Below, piece by piece: positions 32,743-52,800 of a stretch of DNA of 64,000 bases (the stretch's first letter is position 1; the number at the start of each line of letters is the position of its first letter). Both the position numbers and the translations under genes were made by a program. The stretch comes from Stictocephala bisonia (lineage: Eukaryota; Arthropoda; Insecta; Hemiptera; Membracidae): contig JAQJVL010000701.1 of assembly GCA_035578905.1 (NCBI GenBank), positions 1 through 64,000 on the forward strand, read 5' to 3'. The notes beneath the pieces are model-generated. The model was not told where the DNA came from. It did not search any database and saw nothing but the letters and a program-made list of their open reading frames with translations.

Positions 32743-35700
32743 AAAGGGGGAAAAGTCCCCCCCACCTACCCCAAAATATTTTTCCCCCCAAAACCCCAAT
32801 TGGGGGTTCCCCCACTTTCCAAAACCCTTTTTAAACCCCCCCACCCAAAAACCCCGGGGTTTAACCCCCTACTCACAACTTTCGTTAAAAACCCCCTAAC
32901 ACCCCACCGTACGGGGAATTCCCCCCACCCATCAACCCCTTATTTAAACCACTACCCCCAACTTGGTTTTCCCCCCCTACTCCATTAGGTATTAAACCCT
33001 ACTACCCCCCCGACGTTTGGATGTCCCCACACCCAAAATCGATATTTCCTACTACCCCACCACGTACGGGGTAATTTCCCCCCACCACATACTTTCGTAT
33101 TTAAACCCTACAAACCCCCCCCCAAAGGGGGTTTTTTCCCCCCTCACAACCCTTTTTAAACCCCCACCCCCCCCGGGGGGTTTTTTTTCCCCCACACCAC
33201 CTTTTATATTACCCCAAACCCCCCCTTTTTAATTTTTCCCCCCCCCCCAAAATTTTTTTTTACCCACCCACACACCACGGTGGTAATGTCCTCCCCCTCC
33301 ACCCTCTTTTTCATTGCCCCATTTCCCCCCAATAAGGGGGGGGTTTTCCCCCCCCCTTTTTTTCCCCTTTAAATTTTTAACCCCCCACCCAAAAAGACTT
33401 TTTCCCCCCCCCCCCAAACTCTTAATGCCCCCCACCACCCAACCCCCCTTTTTTTTACCCCCACCCACAAACTTTTTAATGCCTCCCACCACCACCCAAA
33501 TGGTTTTTCCCCCCCCCCACACAAATTTTGTTTAAAGTCTCCCACCCCCACACCCCTTTTTATTCCCCATACCCACCACACTCCGGGGGAAATTTTTCCC
33601 CCTCTACACACCTCGGTATTAAACCCCCCATCACCACACTCCGGGGGTAATGTCCCCCCCACTCACAAATATTATCAAATTCCCCCACCCCCACACAACG
33701 GGGGGTTTTTCCCCCCACCACAACCCGTATTTACCCCAAACCCCAAAACCAGGGGTTTTTTCCCCCCCCCCCTTTTTTAAACCTACCCACAAACCCCTAC
33801 AACCCCCCCTTCACCACTACTTTTTTTAACCTTCCCCAAAAAGGGGTTTAACCCCACCCCCAACACTATTTTTTAATTTCCCACCACAATCTATTGGAAA
33901 TTCCCCCCACCACCACCACTTTTTTTCCTAACCCCCCCCACCAAATTTAACCCCCCTACTCAACACTTTTTAATTGGCCCCCCCCCACAACTATTTTAAT
34001 GCCCCCCACACCCAAAATACTTTTTTAATACCTCACCCCCAACTTGGTTTTTAACTCCCCCCAAACACGGTTTTTGCCCCTCCCACCCCCACTTAATTTT
34101 CCCCCCACTAAAACCCCCTTTTTTTAGTATCCCCCCAACTAAAAGTTACCACCAAAAAAGTATTAAACCCCCCACCCACACGTAGGTTTTTTTAATTTCC
34201 CCCCACCTACTCACAACTTTCTATTAATAGCCCCCCCCCACACGTCGGTGGTAAATCCTCCACCTACTCAACCCTTTTTTTTAGCCCCCCCCCCCCAAAA
34301 AACGGGGGAAAGTTCCCCCCCCACAAAAAAATATTTAAATTTTCCCCCAAACACAAAGTATGGAATGCCCCCCCTACTCCCCCTTTTTCATTTCCCCATA
34401 CCACCCCAAAAGTCGGTGGTAATTTTCCCCCTACCACACTTTGTTTTTTCCCCCCACCCCCAAAAATTTAACCTCCCCAACCCTCCCACAAAAGGGTAAT
34501 CCCACACTCACACCCTCGGTTTAAACTCCCCCCCCCTTTTCGGTTTAATTCCCAAACTCACCCCCTGGGTTTTTAAATTTTCCCCCACCCACCCCTTTTT
34601 CTTTCCCCCACACCCCCAAATTTTTATTTCCCCCACCACTAAATTAAATTTTCCCCCTAACCCCACACCTTTAATTCCCCCCACCACCCCACTTTTTGTT
34701 AAAACCCCCCAAAAAACCCCAATTTTTAAAAACCCCCCCCAACTTTTTAAACCCCCCCCACCACACACCCTTTTAAATTTTCCCCCCCACCACCCTTTTT
34801 TTTTTTCCCCACCACCCATTTAAAAACCCCCCCCCCCAAACCCCTTATTTAACTTCCCCCCCCCCACCACTTTTTTCCCCCAACCCCACCCAAAACCTTC
34901 AAACCCCCAACCCAGTTTTATCCCCAAAAAAAAAACCCCAAAAAAGGTTTGTTTCCCACCCACCACCACTTTTTTTCCCCATCCACCAACCCTTAAATTC
35001 CCCCCCCTACCCCCACACCACTTTTATTCCTCACCCACACACGTTTTTAAGCCCCCACCTTCCCCACCCTTTTTATTCCCACACCCACCCCCACCTTTTT
35101 TCCTCCCACCAACTGCACCTTGTTATTTTTCCCTAAATCCCCCAAACCCTTTTAACCCCTACCACCCCAAAATTTTTCCCCCCTACCCCCAAACCCAATT
35201 TTTTGCCCCCCCCCCCACACACCCTATTTTTTCCCCCTACTCACCCCACCACTTTTAATTCCCCCCACCACCCCATTTTTTCATTACCCTATACCCACCA
35301 CACCCAGGGGTTTTCCCCCCCCCACTTACCCACTTTTTTTACCCTACTACCCCCCCCACACAGGGGGGGTTTTTCCCCCCCTCCCCTACTTTTATTTTTT
35401 CCCCCCCACCAAAAAGGGGGTTTTTCCCCCCCCCCCCCAAAAAACCCTTTACTTTAATCCCCCCACCACCAAATTTTTTCCCCCCCCTCAAAAACCCCCC
35501 CCTTTTTTTAACCCCTTCCCCCCACTAGGGTTTTTTCCCCCCCTACCCAAAAAAAATTTAAAAATTTTTCCCCCCAACCCCCAAAAAATTTTAATTCCCC
35601 CCCACCCCACACTACTTTTATTGCCCCCACCCACCCACTAAAAAAACCTCCCCCCCAACTTATTTTTTCCCCCCTACCCAAACCTACGGTTTTCCTCCCC

Positions 35701-37331
35701 TCCACACCTATTTTTTCCCACCCCCCATTAAATTTAATTCCCACACCTCCACTAAATTTTTCCCACCCCCACCCCTTTTTTTTTCCCCCCCACTAAATAT
35801 TTTCTTTCCCCCACACCCCAAAAAAATACGGTTTAAACCTCCCCCACCCAATACTTTTTAATTTCCCACCCCCACGTACGGGGTTTTTCCCCCCCAATCC
35901 ACCACTAGGTAAATTTCCCCCATCCCCCCAAATTTTTTCCCCCCCCAAAATCCACCCAAATTTCCCCTATACCACCACAAGGTTTAAACCCCCCCCCCCC
36001 TTTCAAACCCCACCCCAAAACGTTTAAATTTTAAAAACCCCCACCTTTTTTTCCCCCCCCAAAAACCACGGTTTAAACCCCCACCCCCACACCTGTTTTA
36101 ATTTCCCCCACCCAAACTGGTATTTTCCCCCCTACTCCCCCCCCTTAGTAAAGCCTCCCCCCCACTACACACCTTTTTTTTCCTCCCACCCACCACACCC
36201 CCTTTAAATTTTACCCACTCCCCCCAACACGGATTTTTTCCCTCACCCCCAAAAACCAATTTTTGCCTCCCCCCAATTCCCCCATATTTTAACCCCCACC
36301 ACCACACAACTTTTTGCCTCCCCCCCCACCCCACCCCGTTTTTAAAGCCTCCCACCCCACCACACACCCTTTTTTTTTTCCTCCCCCACCCCCTTTTTTT
36401 TTGCCCCTACCCCCCCCCAAAAACCCAAATTTCCTTTCCACTACCCCAAACTTTTTTTCCCCCCCCCACCCACCACAAAAGGGTTTTTCCCCCCCACCTT
36501 TCCCTTTTTTCCCACCCCACACCCACTTTATTTTCCCCCTACTCACCACACCAAAAATTTTAATTTCCCCCCCTACCCACACCCTTTTTTCCCCCACCCA
36601 CCACCACACGGGTTTTTTTACCCTACAACACAATTTTTTCCCCCCCAAAAAATTTTTATCCCCCCTTTTTTTTTTATAACCCAACCCCCCAAAAAACCCC
36701 CCCCCCCACCAAAAATTTTCCCCCAAATACCACCCCCATTTTTCCCCCAAATTCCCCCTTTTAATTCCCCCCCTTTTTCCCCCACCCCACCCGGGGGGGT
36801 TTTTCCCCCACCCCAACTTCTTTTTTTCCCTAACCCCCAAAACCCGGGGTAAATTCCCCCACCTACTTAAAACTTCTTTTTATTTCCCTACACCCCCACA
36901 AAGGGGTTTTCCCCCCACCACCACCCATTTTTTTACCCCACTACCCCCAAACCCCACGGTGGTAATTTTCCCCCCCCACCACCAAAAGTATTATTCCCCT
37001 ACCCCACACAGTGGGGGTTCCCCCCCAATATAAACCTACTTTACAATCCTACTCCCCCCCCACTACTGGTAAATTTTCCCCTACTCACATCTTGGGATTT
37101 TTCCCACTACCCCCCAAAACCCCCCTTTTTTTTTTCCCCCCCTACCCTTTTAAATTCCCCTTCCCCCCCCCTTTGGGTTTTTCCCACCTACCCCACCCTT
37201 TTTTCCCCCCCTATTCCCCCCAAAAAAATTTTCCCCCCCCACTCCCCCCCCTTTTTTTTCCCCCCAAAATACAATTTCCCTTTTAAATACTACCAAAAAA
37301 AAATTTCCACACTCCCCCCAAAATTAGGTGG
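32743..37331 (+). repeat. Satellite, corrupted consensus (C-, T- and A-homopolymer rich)
   Basis: After ACCACAAACTAAAGGGGG the satellite dissolves into runs of C, A and T, but recognisable words survive at unit-like spacing (ACGGTGGTAATGTCCTCC at about 33,277; CCCACCTACTCACAACTTTC near 34,204; CACGGTGGTAATTTTCC near 36,954). The pattern is expansion and merging of homopolymers rather than a different repeat. I interpret it as sequencing/assembly failure inside the array. The many Pro-, Phe- and Gly-rich open frames are artefacts. Confidence 0.85.
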
Positions 37332-42190
<4,859 letters not shown>

Positions 42191-43330
42191 CTCCCAACCT
42201 ACTCACCACACCTACGATTAATATTAGCCCCTACTACTCACCACACACGCACGGTGGTAATGTCCTCCCCCCTACTCACAACTTACTGTTATTATTAGCC
42301 CTTCTACTCACCCACACACGCACGGTGGTAATGTCCTCCCACCTACTCACACACTTACGTTATTATTAGCCCTACTACCCACCCACACACGCACGGTGGT
42401 AATGTCCTCCCACCTACTTCACACACCTACGTATTCATTAGCCCTACTACTCACCACACACGCACGGTGGTAATGTCCTCCCACCTACTCACACACCTAC
42501 GTTATTCTTAGCCCTACTACCCACCACACACGTACGGTTGGTAATGTCCTCCCACCTACTCACACACCTACTTTATCATTAGCCCTACTACCCACCCACA
42601 CACGCACGGTGGTAATGTCTCCCACCTACTCACACACTTACGTTATTATTAGCCCTACTACCACCACACACGTAGGGTGGTAATGTCCTCCCCACCTACT
42701 CACACACCTACTTTATACATTAGCCCTACTACCCACCACATACGTACGGTGGTAATGTCCTCCCACCTACTCACATACTTACGGTATTTTTAGCCCTACT
42801 ACCAACCACACACGCACGGTGGTAATGTCCTCCCACCTACTCAAACACCTCCTTATCATTAGCCATACTACCCACGACATACGTAGGGTGGTAATGTCCT
42901 CCCACCTACTCACACACCTACGGTATTAATACCCTACTACCCACCACACACGTATGGTGGTAATTTCCTCCCACCTACTCACATACTTACGATATTAATA
43001 GCCCTACTAACCACCACACACGTACGGTGGTAATGTCCTCGCACCTACTTACACACCTACTTTATCATTAGCCCTACCACCCACCACAAACGTACGGTGG
43101 TAATGTCCTCCCACCTACTCACAAACCTACTTTATCATTAGCCCTACTAACCACCACACACGTACGGTGGTAATGTCCTCCCACCTACTCAAATACTTAC
43201 GGTATTATTAGCCCTACTACCCAACACACACGTACGGTGGTAATTTCCTCCGACCTACTCACATACTTACGATATTAAAAGCCCTACTAACCACCACACA
43301 CGTACGGTGGTAATGTCCTCCCACCTACTC
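42191..43330 (+). repeat. Satellite array, mostly well-resolved segment
   Basis: Regular 70-bp units, with small one-base insertions in the first 500 bp (for example CACCCACACACG, ACGGTTGGTAATG). It contains the CACCTCCTTATCATTAGCC marker at about 42,849. Confidence 0.9.
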
Positions 43331-43825
43331 ACACACCTACTATATACCTACTACCACCACAACGTACGGTGGTATTCCCCACCTACTCACATACTTACGT
43401 TTATTCCCTACTACCACCACAACGTACGGTGGAATGTCTCCACTACTCACACACTACGTATTAAACCTATACCACACACACGTACGGTGGTAATGTCCTC
43501 CCACCTACTCACACCTACTATATAGCCCCTACCACCCAACCCGTCTTAATCCTCTCCACCTACTCACCAACTACGTATTTAGCTCTCACCACACACACTA
43601 CTAATTTCCCACTACTCACACCACGTACGGTATTAATCCCACTACTCACACATCGTAGTTAATGTCTCCCACCTACTCACCACCACTTATTACCATACCA
43701 CCACACACTGTATTACACCTACTCCCACATCTACGTTAATTCTCCACCTCACACTACGTTAATTCCTCCCACCACCACTACTGTTAATGCCCTACCACAC
43801 ACACGACTAATTCTCCCAACCTACT
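43331..43825 (+). repeat. Satellite, short deletion-rich segment
   Basis: Same unit words with missing bases (ACCACCACAACGTACGGTGG, GGAATGTCTCCACTACTCAC) between two well-resolved blocks. Likely local consensus failure. Confidence 0.8.
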
Positions 43826-46800
43826 CACACATCTACTTTATCATTAGCCCTACTACCCACCACAAACGTACGGTGGTAATGTCCTCCCACCTACTCACAT
43901 AATTACGGTATTATTAGCCCTACTACCCACCACAAACGTATGGTGGTAATGTCCTCCCACCTACTCACACTCCTACGGTATTAATACCCTACTACTCACC
44001 ACACTCGTACGGTGGTAATGTACTCCCACCTACTCACACACCTACGGTATTAATACCCTACTACTCACCACACTCGTACGTTGGTAATGTCCTCCCACCT
44101 ACTCACACACCTACGTTATCATTATTCCTACTACCCACCACACACGTACGGTTGTAATTTCCTCCCACCTACTCACATACTTACGATATTAATAGCCCTA
44201 CTAACCACCACACACGTTCGATGGTAATTTCCTCCCACCTACTCACACACCTACGGTATTAATACCCGACTACTCACCACACTCGTACGGTGGTAATGTC
44301 CTCCCACCTACTCACACACCTACTTTATCATTAGCCCTACTACCCACCACACACGCACGGTGGTAATGTCCACCCACCTACTCACACACTTACGTTATTA
44401 TTAGCCCTACTACCCACCACACACGTATGGTGGTAATGTCCTCCCACCTACTCACACACCTACTTTATCATTAGCCCTACTACCCACCACACACGCACGG
44501 TGGTAATGTCCTCCCACCTACTCACACACTTACGTTATTATTAGCCCTACTACTCACCACACACGTAGGGTGGTAATGTCCTCCCACCTACTCACACACC
44601 TACTTTATCATTAGCCCTACTACCCACCACATACGTACGGTTGTAATGTCCTCCCACCTACTCACATACTTACGGTATTTTTAGCCCTACTACCCACCAC
44701 ACACGCACGGTGGTAATGTCCTCCCACCTACTCAAACACCTCCTTATCATTAGCCCTACTACCCACCACATACGTAGGGTGGTAATGTCCTCCCACCTAC
44801 TCACACACCTACGGTATTAATACCCTACTACCCACCACACACGTACGGTGGTAATTTCCTCCCACCTACTCACATACTTACGATATTAATAGCCCTACAA
44901 ACCACCACACACGTACGGTGGTAATGTCCTCGCACCTACTCACACACCTACTTTATCATTAGCCCTACTACCCACCACAAACGTACGGTGGTAATGTCCT
45001 CCCACCTACTCACATACTAACGATATTAATAGCCCTACTAACCACTACACACGTACGGTGGTAATGTCCTCGCACCTACTCACACACCTACTTTATCATT
45101 AGCCCTACTACCCACCACAAACGTACGGTGGTAATATCCTCCCACCTACTCACATACTTACGGTATTATTAGCCCTACTACCCACCACACACGTACGGTG
45201 GTAATGTCCTCCCACCTACTCACACACCTACGGTATTAATACCCTACTACTCACCACACTCGTAAAGTGGTAATGTCCTCCCACCTACTCACACACCTAC
45301 GGTATTAATACCCTACTACTCACCACACTTGTACGTTGGTAATTTCCTCCTACCTACTCACACACCTACGTTATCATTATTCCTACTACCCACCACACAC
45401 GTACGGTGGTAATTTCCTCCCACCTACTCACATACTTACGATATTAATAGCCCTACTAACCACCACACACGTACGGTGGTAATGTCCTCCCACCTACTCA
45501 CACACGTACGGTATTAATACCCTACTACTCACCACACTCGTACGGTGGTAATGTCCTCCCACCTACTCACACACCTACTTTATCATTAGCCCTACTACCC
45601 ACCACACACGCACGGTGGTAATGTCCACCCACCTACTCACACACTTACGTTATTATTAGCCCTTCTACTCACCACATACGCACGGTGGTAATGTCCTCCC
45701 ACCACTCACACACCTAATTTATCATTAGCCCTACTACCCACCACACACGCACGGTGGTAATGTCCTCCCACCTACTCACACACTTACGTTATTATTAGCC
45801 CTACTACTCACCACACACGCACGGTGGTAATGTCCTCCCACCTACTCACACACTTATGTTATTATTAGCCCTACTAATCACAACACACGCACGGTGGTAA
45901 TGTCTTCCTACCTACTCACACACCTACTTTATCATTAGCCCTACTACCCACCACACACGCACGGTGGTAATGTCCTCCTACCTACTCACACACCTACTTT
46001 ATCATTAGCCCTACTACTTACCACACACGCACGGTGGTAATGTCCTCCCACCTACTCACACACCTACTTTATCATTAGCCCTACTACCCACCACACACGC
46101 ACGGTGGTAATGTCCTCCCACCTACTGACACACTTACGTTATTATTAGCCCTACTACTCACCACACACGCACGGTGGTAATGTCCTCCCACCTACTCACA
46201 CACTTATGTTATTATTAGCCCTACTAATCACAACACACGCACGGTGGTAATGTCCTCCCACCTACTCACACACCTACTTTATCATTAGCCCTACTACTCA
46301 CCACACACGCACGGTGGTAATGTCCTCCCACCTACTCACACACCTACTTTATCATTAGCCCTACTACCCACCACACACGCACGGTGGTAATGTCCACCCA
46401 CCTACTTACACACTTACGTTATTATTAGCCCTACTACCCACCACACACGTATGGTGGGAATGTCCTCCCACCTACTCACACACCTACTTTATCATTAGCC
46501 CTACTACCCACCACATACGTAGGGTGGTAATTTCCTCCCACCTACTCACATACTTACGATATTAATAGCCCTACTAACCACCACACACGTACGGTGGTAA
46601 TGTCCTCCCACCTACTCACACACCTACAGTATTAATACCCTACTACTCACCACACTCGTACGGTTATAATGTCCTCCCACGTACTCACACACCTACGTTA
46701 TTATTAGCCCTACTACCCACCACACACGTACGGTGGTAATGTCCTCGCACCTACTCACACACCTACTTTATCATTAGCCCTACTACCCACCACACACGTA

Positions 46801-49800
46801 CGGTGGTAATGTCCTCCCACCTACTCACATACTTACGGTATTATTAGCCCTACTACCCACCACACACGTACGGTAGTAATGTCCTCCCACCTACTCACGA
46901 TCCTACGGTATTAATACCCTACTACTCACCACACTCGTACGGTGGTAATGTACTCCCACCTACTCACACACCTACGGTATTAATACCCTACTACTCACCA
47001 CACTCGTACGTTGGTAATGTCCTCCCACCTACTCACACACCTACGTTATCATTATTCCTACTACCCACCACACACGTACGGTTGTAATTTCCTCCCACCT
47101 ACTCACATACTTACGATATTAATAGCCCTACTAACCACCACACACGTACGGTGGTAATGTCCTCCCACCTACTTACACACGTACGGTATTAATACCCTAC
47201 TACTCACCACACTCGTACGGTGGTAATATCCTCCCACCTACTCAAACACCTACGGTATTAATACCCTACTACTCACCACACTCGTACGGTGGTAATGTCC
47301 TCCCACCTACTCACACACCTACGTTATCATTAGCCCTACTACCCAACACACACGTACGGTGGTAATTTCCTCCGACCTACTCACATACTTACGATATTAA
47401 AAGCCCTACTAACCACCACACACGTACGGTGGTAATGTCCTCCCACCTACTCACAAACCTACGGTATTAATACCCTACTACTCACCACACTCGTACGGTG
47501 ATAATATCCTCCCACCTACTTACATACCTACGGTATTAATACCCTACTACTCATCACACTCGTACGGTGGCAATGTCCTCCCACCGACTCACACACCTAC
47601 GTTATCATTAGCCCTACTACCCACCACACACGTACGGTGGTAATTTCCTCCCACCTACTCACATACTTACGATATTAATAGCCCTACTAACCACCACACA
47701 CGTAAGGTGGTAATGTCCTCCCACCTACTCACACACCTACGGTATTAATACCCTACTACTCACCACACTAGTACGGTTATATTGTCCTCCCACGTACTCA
47801 CACACCTACGTTATTATTAGCCCTACTACCCACCACACACGTACGGTGGTAATGTCCTCGCACCTACTCACACACCTACTTTATCATTAGCCCTACTACC
47901 CACCACACACGTACGGTGGTAATGTCCTCCCACCTACTCACATACTTACGGTATTGTTAGCCCTACTACCCACCACACACGTACGGTGGTAATGTCCTCC
48001 CACCTACTCACACACCTACGGTATTAATACCCTACTACTCACCACACTCGTACGGTGGTAATGTACTCCCACCTACTCACACACCTACGGTATTAATACC
48101 CTACTACTCACCACACTCGTACGTTGGTAATGTCCTCCCACCTACTCACACACCTACGTTATCATTATTCCTACTACCCACCACACACGTACGGTTGTAA
48201 TTTCCTCCCACCTACTCACATACTTACGATATTAATAGCCCTACTAACCACCACACACGTTCGGTGGTAATTTCCTCCCACCTACTCACACACCTACGGT
48301 ATTAATACCCGACTACTCACCACACTCGTACGGTGGTAATGTCCTCCCACCTACTCACACACCTACTTTATCATTAGCCCTACTAACCACCACACACGTA
48401 TGGTGGTAATGTCCTCCCGTCTACTCAAATACTTACGGTATTATTAGCCCTACTACCCACCACACACGCACGGTGATAATGTCCTCCCACCTACTCAAAC
48501 TTCTCCTTATCATTAGCCCTACTACCCACCACATACGTAGGGTGGTAATTTCCTCCCACCTACTCACATACTTACGATATTAATAGCCCTACTAACCACC
48601 ACAAACGTACGGTGGTAATGTCCTCCCACCTACTCACACACCTACAGTATTAATATCCTACTACTCACCACACTCGTACGGTGATAATGTCCTCCCACGT
48701 ACTCACACACCTACGTTATTATTAGCCCTACTACCCACCACACACGTACGGTGGTAATGTCCTCGCACCTACTCACACACCTACTTTATCATTAGCCCTA
48801 CTACCCACCACAAACGTACGGTGGTAATGTCCTCCAACCTACTCACATACTTACGGTATTATTAGCCCTACTACCCACCACACACGTACGGTAGTAATGT
48901 CCTCCCACCTACTCACACTCCTACGGTATTAAAACCCTACTACTCACCACACTCGTACGGTGGTAATGTACTCCCACCTACTCACACACCTACGGTATTA
49001 ATACCCTACTACTCACCACACTCGTACGTTGGTAATGTCCTCCCACCTACTCACACACCTACGTTATCATTATTCCTACTACCCACCACACACGTACGGT
49101 TGTAATTTCCTCCCACCTACTCACATACTTACGATATTAATAGCCCTACTAACCACCACACACGTACGGTGGTAATGTCCTCCCACCTACTTACACACGT
49201 ACGGTATTAATACCCTACTACTCACCACACTCGTACGGTGGTAATATCCTCCCACCTACTCAAACACCTACGGTATTAATACCCTACTACTCACCACACT
49301 CGTACGGTGGTAATGTCCTCCCACCTACTCACACACCTACGTTATCATTAGCCCTACAACCCAACACACACGTACGGTGGTAATTTCCTCCGACCTACTC
49401 ACATACTTACGATATTAAAAGCCCTACTAACCACCACACACGTACGGTGGTAATGTCCTCCCACCTACTCACACACCTACGGTATTAATACCCTACTACT
49501 CACCACACTCGTACGGTGGTAATATCCTCCCACCTACTCACATACCTAAGGTATTAATACCCTACTACTCATCACACTCGTACGGTGGCAATGTCCTCCC
49601 ACCGACTCACACACCTACGTTATCATTAGCCCTACTACCCACCACACACGTACGGTGGTAATTTCCTCCCACCTACTCACATACTTACGATATTAATAGC
49701 CCTACTAACCACCACACACGTTCGGTGGTAATTTCCTCCCACCTACTCACACACCTAAGGTATTAATACCCGACTACTCACCACACTCGTACGGTGGTAA

Positions 49801-52800
49801 TGTCCTCCCACCTACTCACACACCTACTTTATCATTAGCCCTACTAACCACCACACACGTACGGTGGTAATGTCCTCCCACCTACTCACACACTTACGTT
49901 ATTATTAGTACTTCTACTCACCACACACGCACGGTGGTAATGTCCTCCCACCTACTCACACACCTACTTTATCATTAGCCCTACTACCCACCACATACGT
50001 AGGGTGGTAATTTCCTCCCACCTACTCACATACTTACGATATTAATAGCCCTACTAACCACCACACACGTACGGTGGTAATGTCCTCCCACCTACTCACA
50101 CACGTACAATAGTAATGTCCTCCCACCTACTCACACTCCTACGGTATTAATACCCTACTACTCACCACACTCGTACGGTGGTAATGTCCTCCCACCTACT
50201 CACACACCTACGGTATTAATACCCTACTACTCACCACACTCGTACGTTGGTAATGTCCTCCCACCTACTCACACACCTACGTTATCATTATTCCTACTAC
50301 CCACCACACACGTACGGTTGTAATTTCCTCCCACCTACTCACATACTTACGATATTAATAGCCCTACTAACCACCACACACGTTCGGTGGTAATTTCCTC
50401 CCACCTACTCACACACCTACGGTATTAATACCCGACTACTCACTACACTCGTACGGTGGTAATGTCCTCCCACCTACTCACACACCTACTTTATCATTAG
50501 CCCTACTACCCACCACACACGCACGGTGGTAATGTCCTCCCACCTACTCACACACTTACGTTATTATTAGCCCTACTACTCACCACACACGTAGGGTGGT
50601 AATGTCCTCCCACCTACTCACACACCTACTTTATCATTAGCCCTACTACCCACCACATACGTACGGTTGTAATATCCTCCCACCTACTCACATACTTACG
50701 GTATTTTTAGCCCTACTACCCACCACACACGCACGGTGGTAATGTCCTCCCACCTACTCAAACACCTCCTTATCATTAGCCCTACTACCCACCACATACG
50801 TAGGGTGGTAATGTCCTCCCACCTACTCACACACCTACGGTATTAATACCCTACTACCCACCACACACGTACGGTGGTAATTTCCTCCCACCTACTCACA
50901 TACTTACGATATTAATAGCCCTACTAATTACCACACACGTACGGTGGTAATGTCCTCGCACCTACTCACACACCTATTTTTCATTAGCCCTACTACCCAC
51001 CACAAACGTACGGTGGTAATGTCCTCCCACCTACTCACATACTTACGATATTAATAGCCCTACTAACCACCACACACGTACGGTGGTAATGTCCTCGCAC
51101 CTACTCACACACCTACTTTATCATTAGCCCTACTACCCACCACAAACGTACGGTGGTAATATCCTCCCACCTACTCACATACTTACGGTATTATTAGCCC
51201 TACTACCCACCACACACGTACGGTGGTAATGTCCTCCCACCTACTCACACACCTACGGTATTAATACCCTACTACTCACCACACTCGTAAAGTGGTAATG
51301 TCCTCCCACCTACTCACTTACCTACGGTATTAATACCCTACTACCCACCACACACGTACGGTGGTAATTTCCTCCCACCTACTCACATACTTACGATATT
51401 AATAGCCCTACTAACCACCACACACGTACGGTGGTAATGTCCTCCCAGCTACTCACACACGTACGGTATTAATACCCTACTACTCACCACACTCGTACGG
51501 TGGTAATGTCCTCCCACCTACTCACACACCTACTTTATCATTAGCCCTACTACCCACCACACACGCACGGTGGTAATGTCCACCCACCTACTCACACACT
51601 TACGTTATTATTAGCCCTTCTACTCACCACATACGCACGGTGGTAATGTCCTCCCACCACTCACACACTTAATTTATCATTAGCCCTACTACCCACCACA
51701 CACGCACGGTGGTAATGTCCTCCCACCTACTCACACACTTACGTTATTATTAGCCCTACTACTCACCACACACGCACGGTGGTAATGTCCTCCCACCTAC
51801 TCACACACTTATGTTATTATTAGCCCTACTAATCACTACACACGCACGGTGGTAATGTCCTCCTACCTACTCACACACCTACTTTATCATTAGCCCTACT
51901 ACCCACCACACACGCACGGTGGTAATGTCCTCCCACCTATTCACACACCTACTTTATCATTAGCCCTACTACTTACCACACACGCACGGTGGTAATGTCC
52001 TCCCACCTACTCACACACCTACTTTATCATTAGCCCTACTACCCACCACACACGCACGGTGGTAATGTCCTCCCACCTACTGACACACTTACGTTATATT
52101 AGCCCTACTACCCACCACACACGTATGGTGGTTATGTCCTCCTAACTACTCACACACCTACTTTATCATTAGCCCTACTACCCACCACACACGCACGGTG
52201 GTAATGTCCTCCCACCTACTCACACACTTACGTTATTATTAGCCCTACTACTCACCACACACGCACGGTGGTAATGTCCTCCCACCTACTCACACACCTA
52301 CTTTATCATTAGCCCTACTACTCACCACACACGCACGGTGGTAATGTCCTCCCACCTACTCACACACCTACTTTATCATTAGCCCTACTACCCACCACAC
52401 ACGCACGGTGGTAATGTCCACCCACCTACTTACACACTTACGTTATTATTAGCCCTACTACCCACCACACACGTATGGTGGTAATGTCCTCCCACCTACT
52501 CACACACCTACTTTATCATTAGCCCTACTACCCACCACACACGCACGGTGGTAATGTCCTCCCACCTACTCACACACTTACGTTATTATTAGCCCTACTA
52601 CTCACCACACACGTAGGGTGGTAATGTCCTCCCACATACTCACACACCTACTTTATCATTAGCCCTACTACCCACCACATACGTACGGTGGTAATGTCCT
52701 CCCACCTACTCACATTCTTACGGTATTATTAGCCCTACTACCCACCACACACGCACGGTGGTAATGTCCTCCCACCTACTTAAACACCTCCTTATCATTA

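Noticed and set aside
32800..37286. Many Pro/Phe-rich (+) and Gly/Lys/Val-rich (-) frames, up to 183 residues
   Set aside because: They come from C/T/A homopolymer blocks with remnants of the 70-bp satellite; composition and lack of any domain mark them as artefacts.
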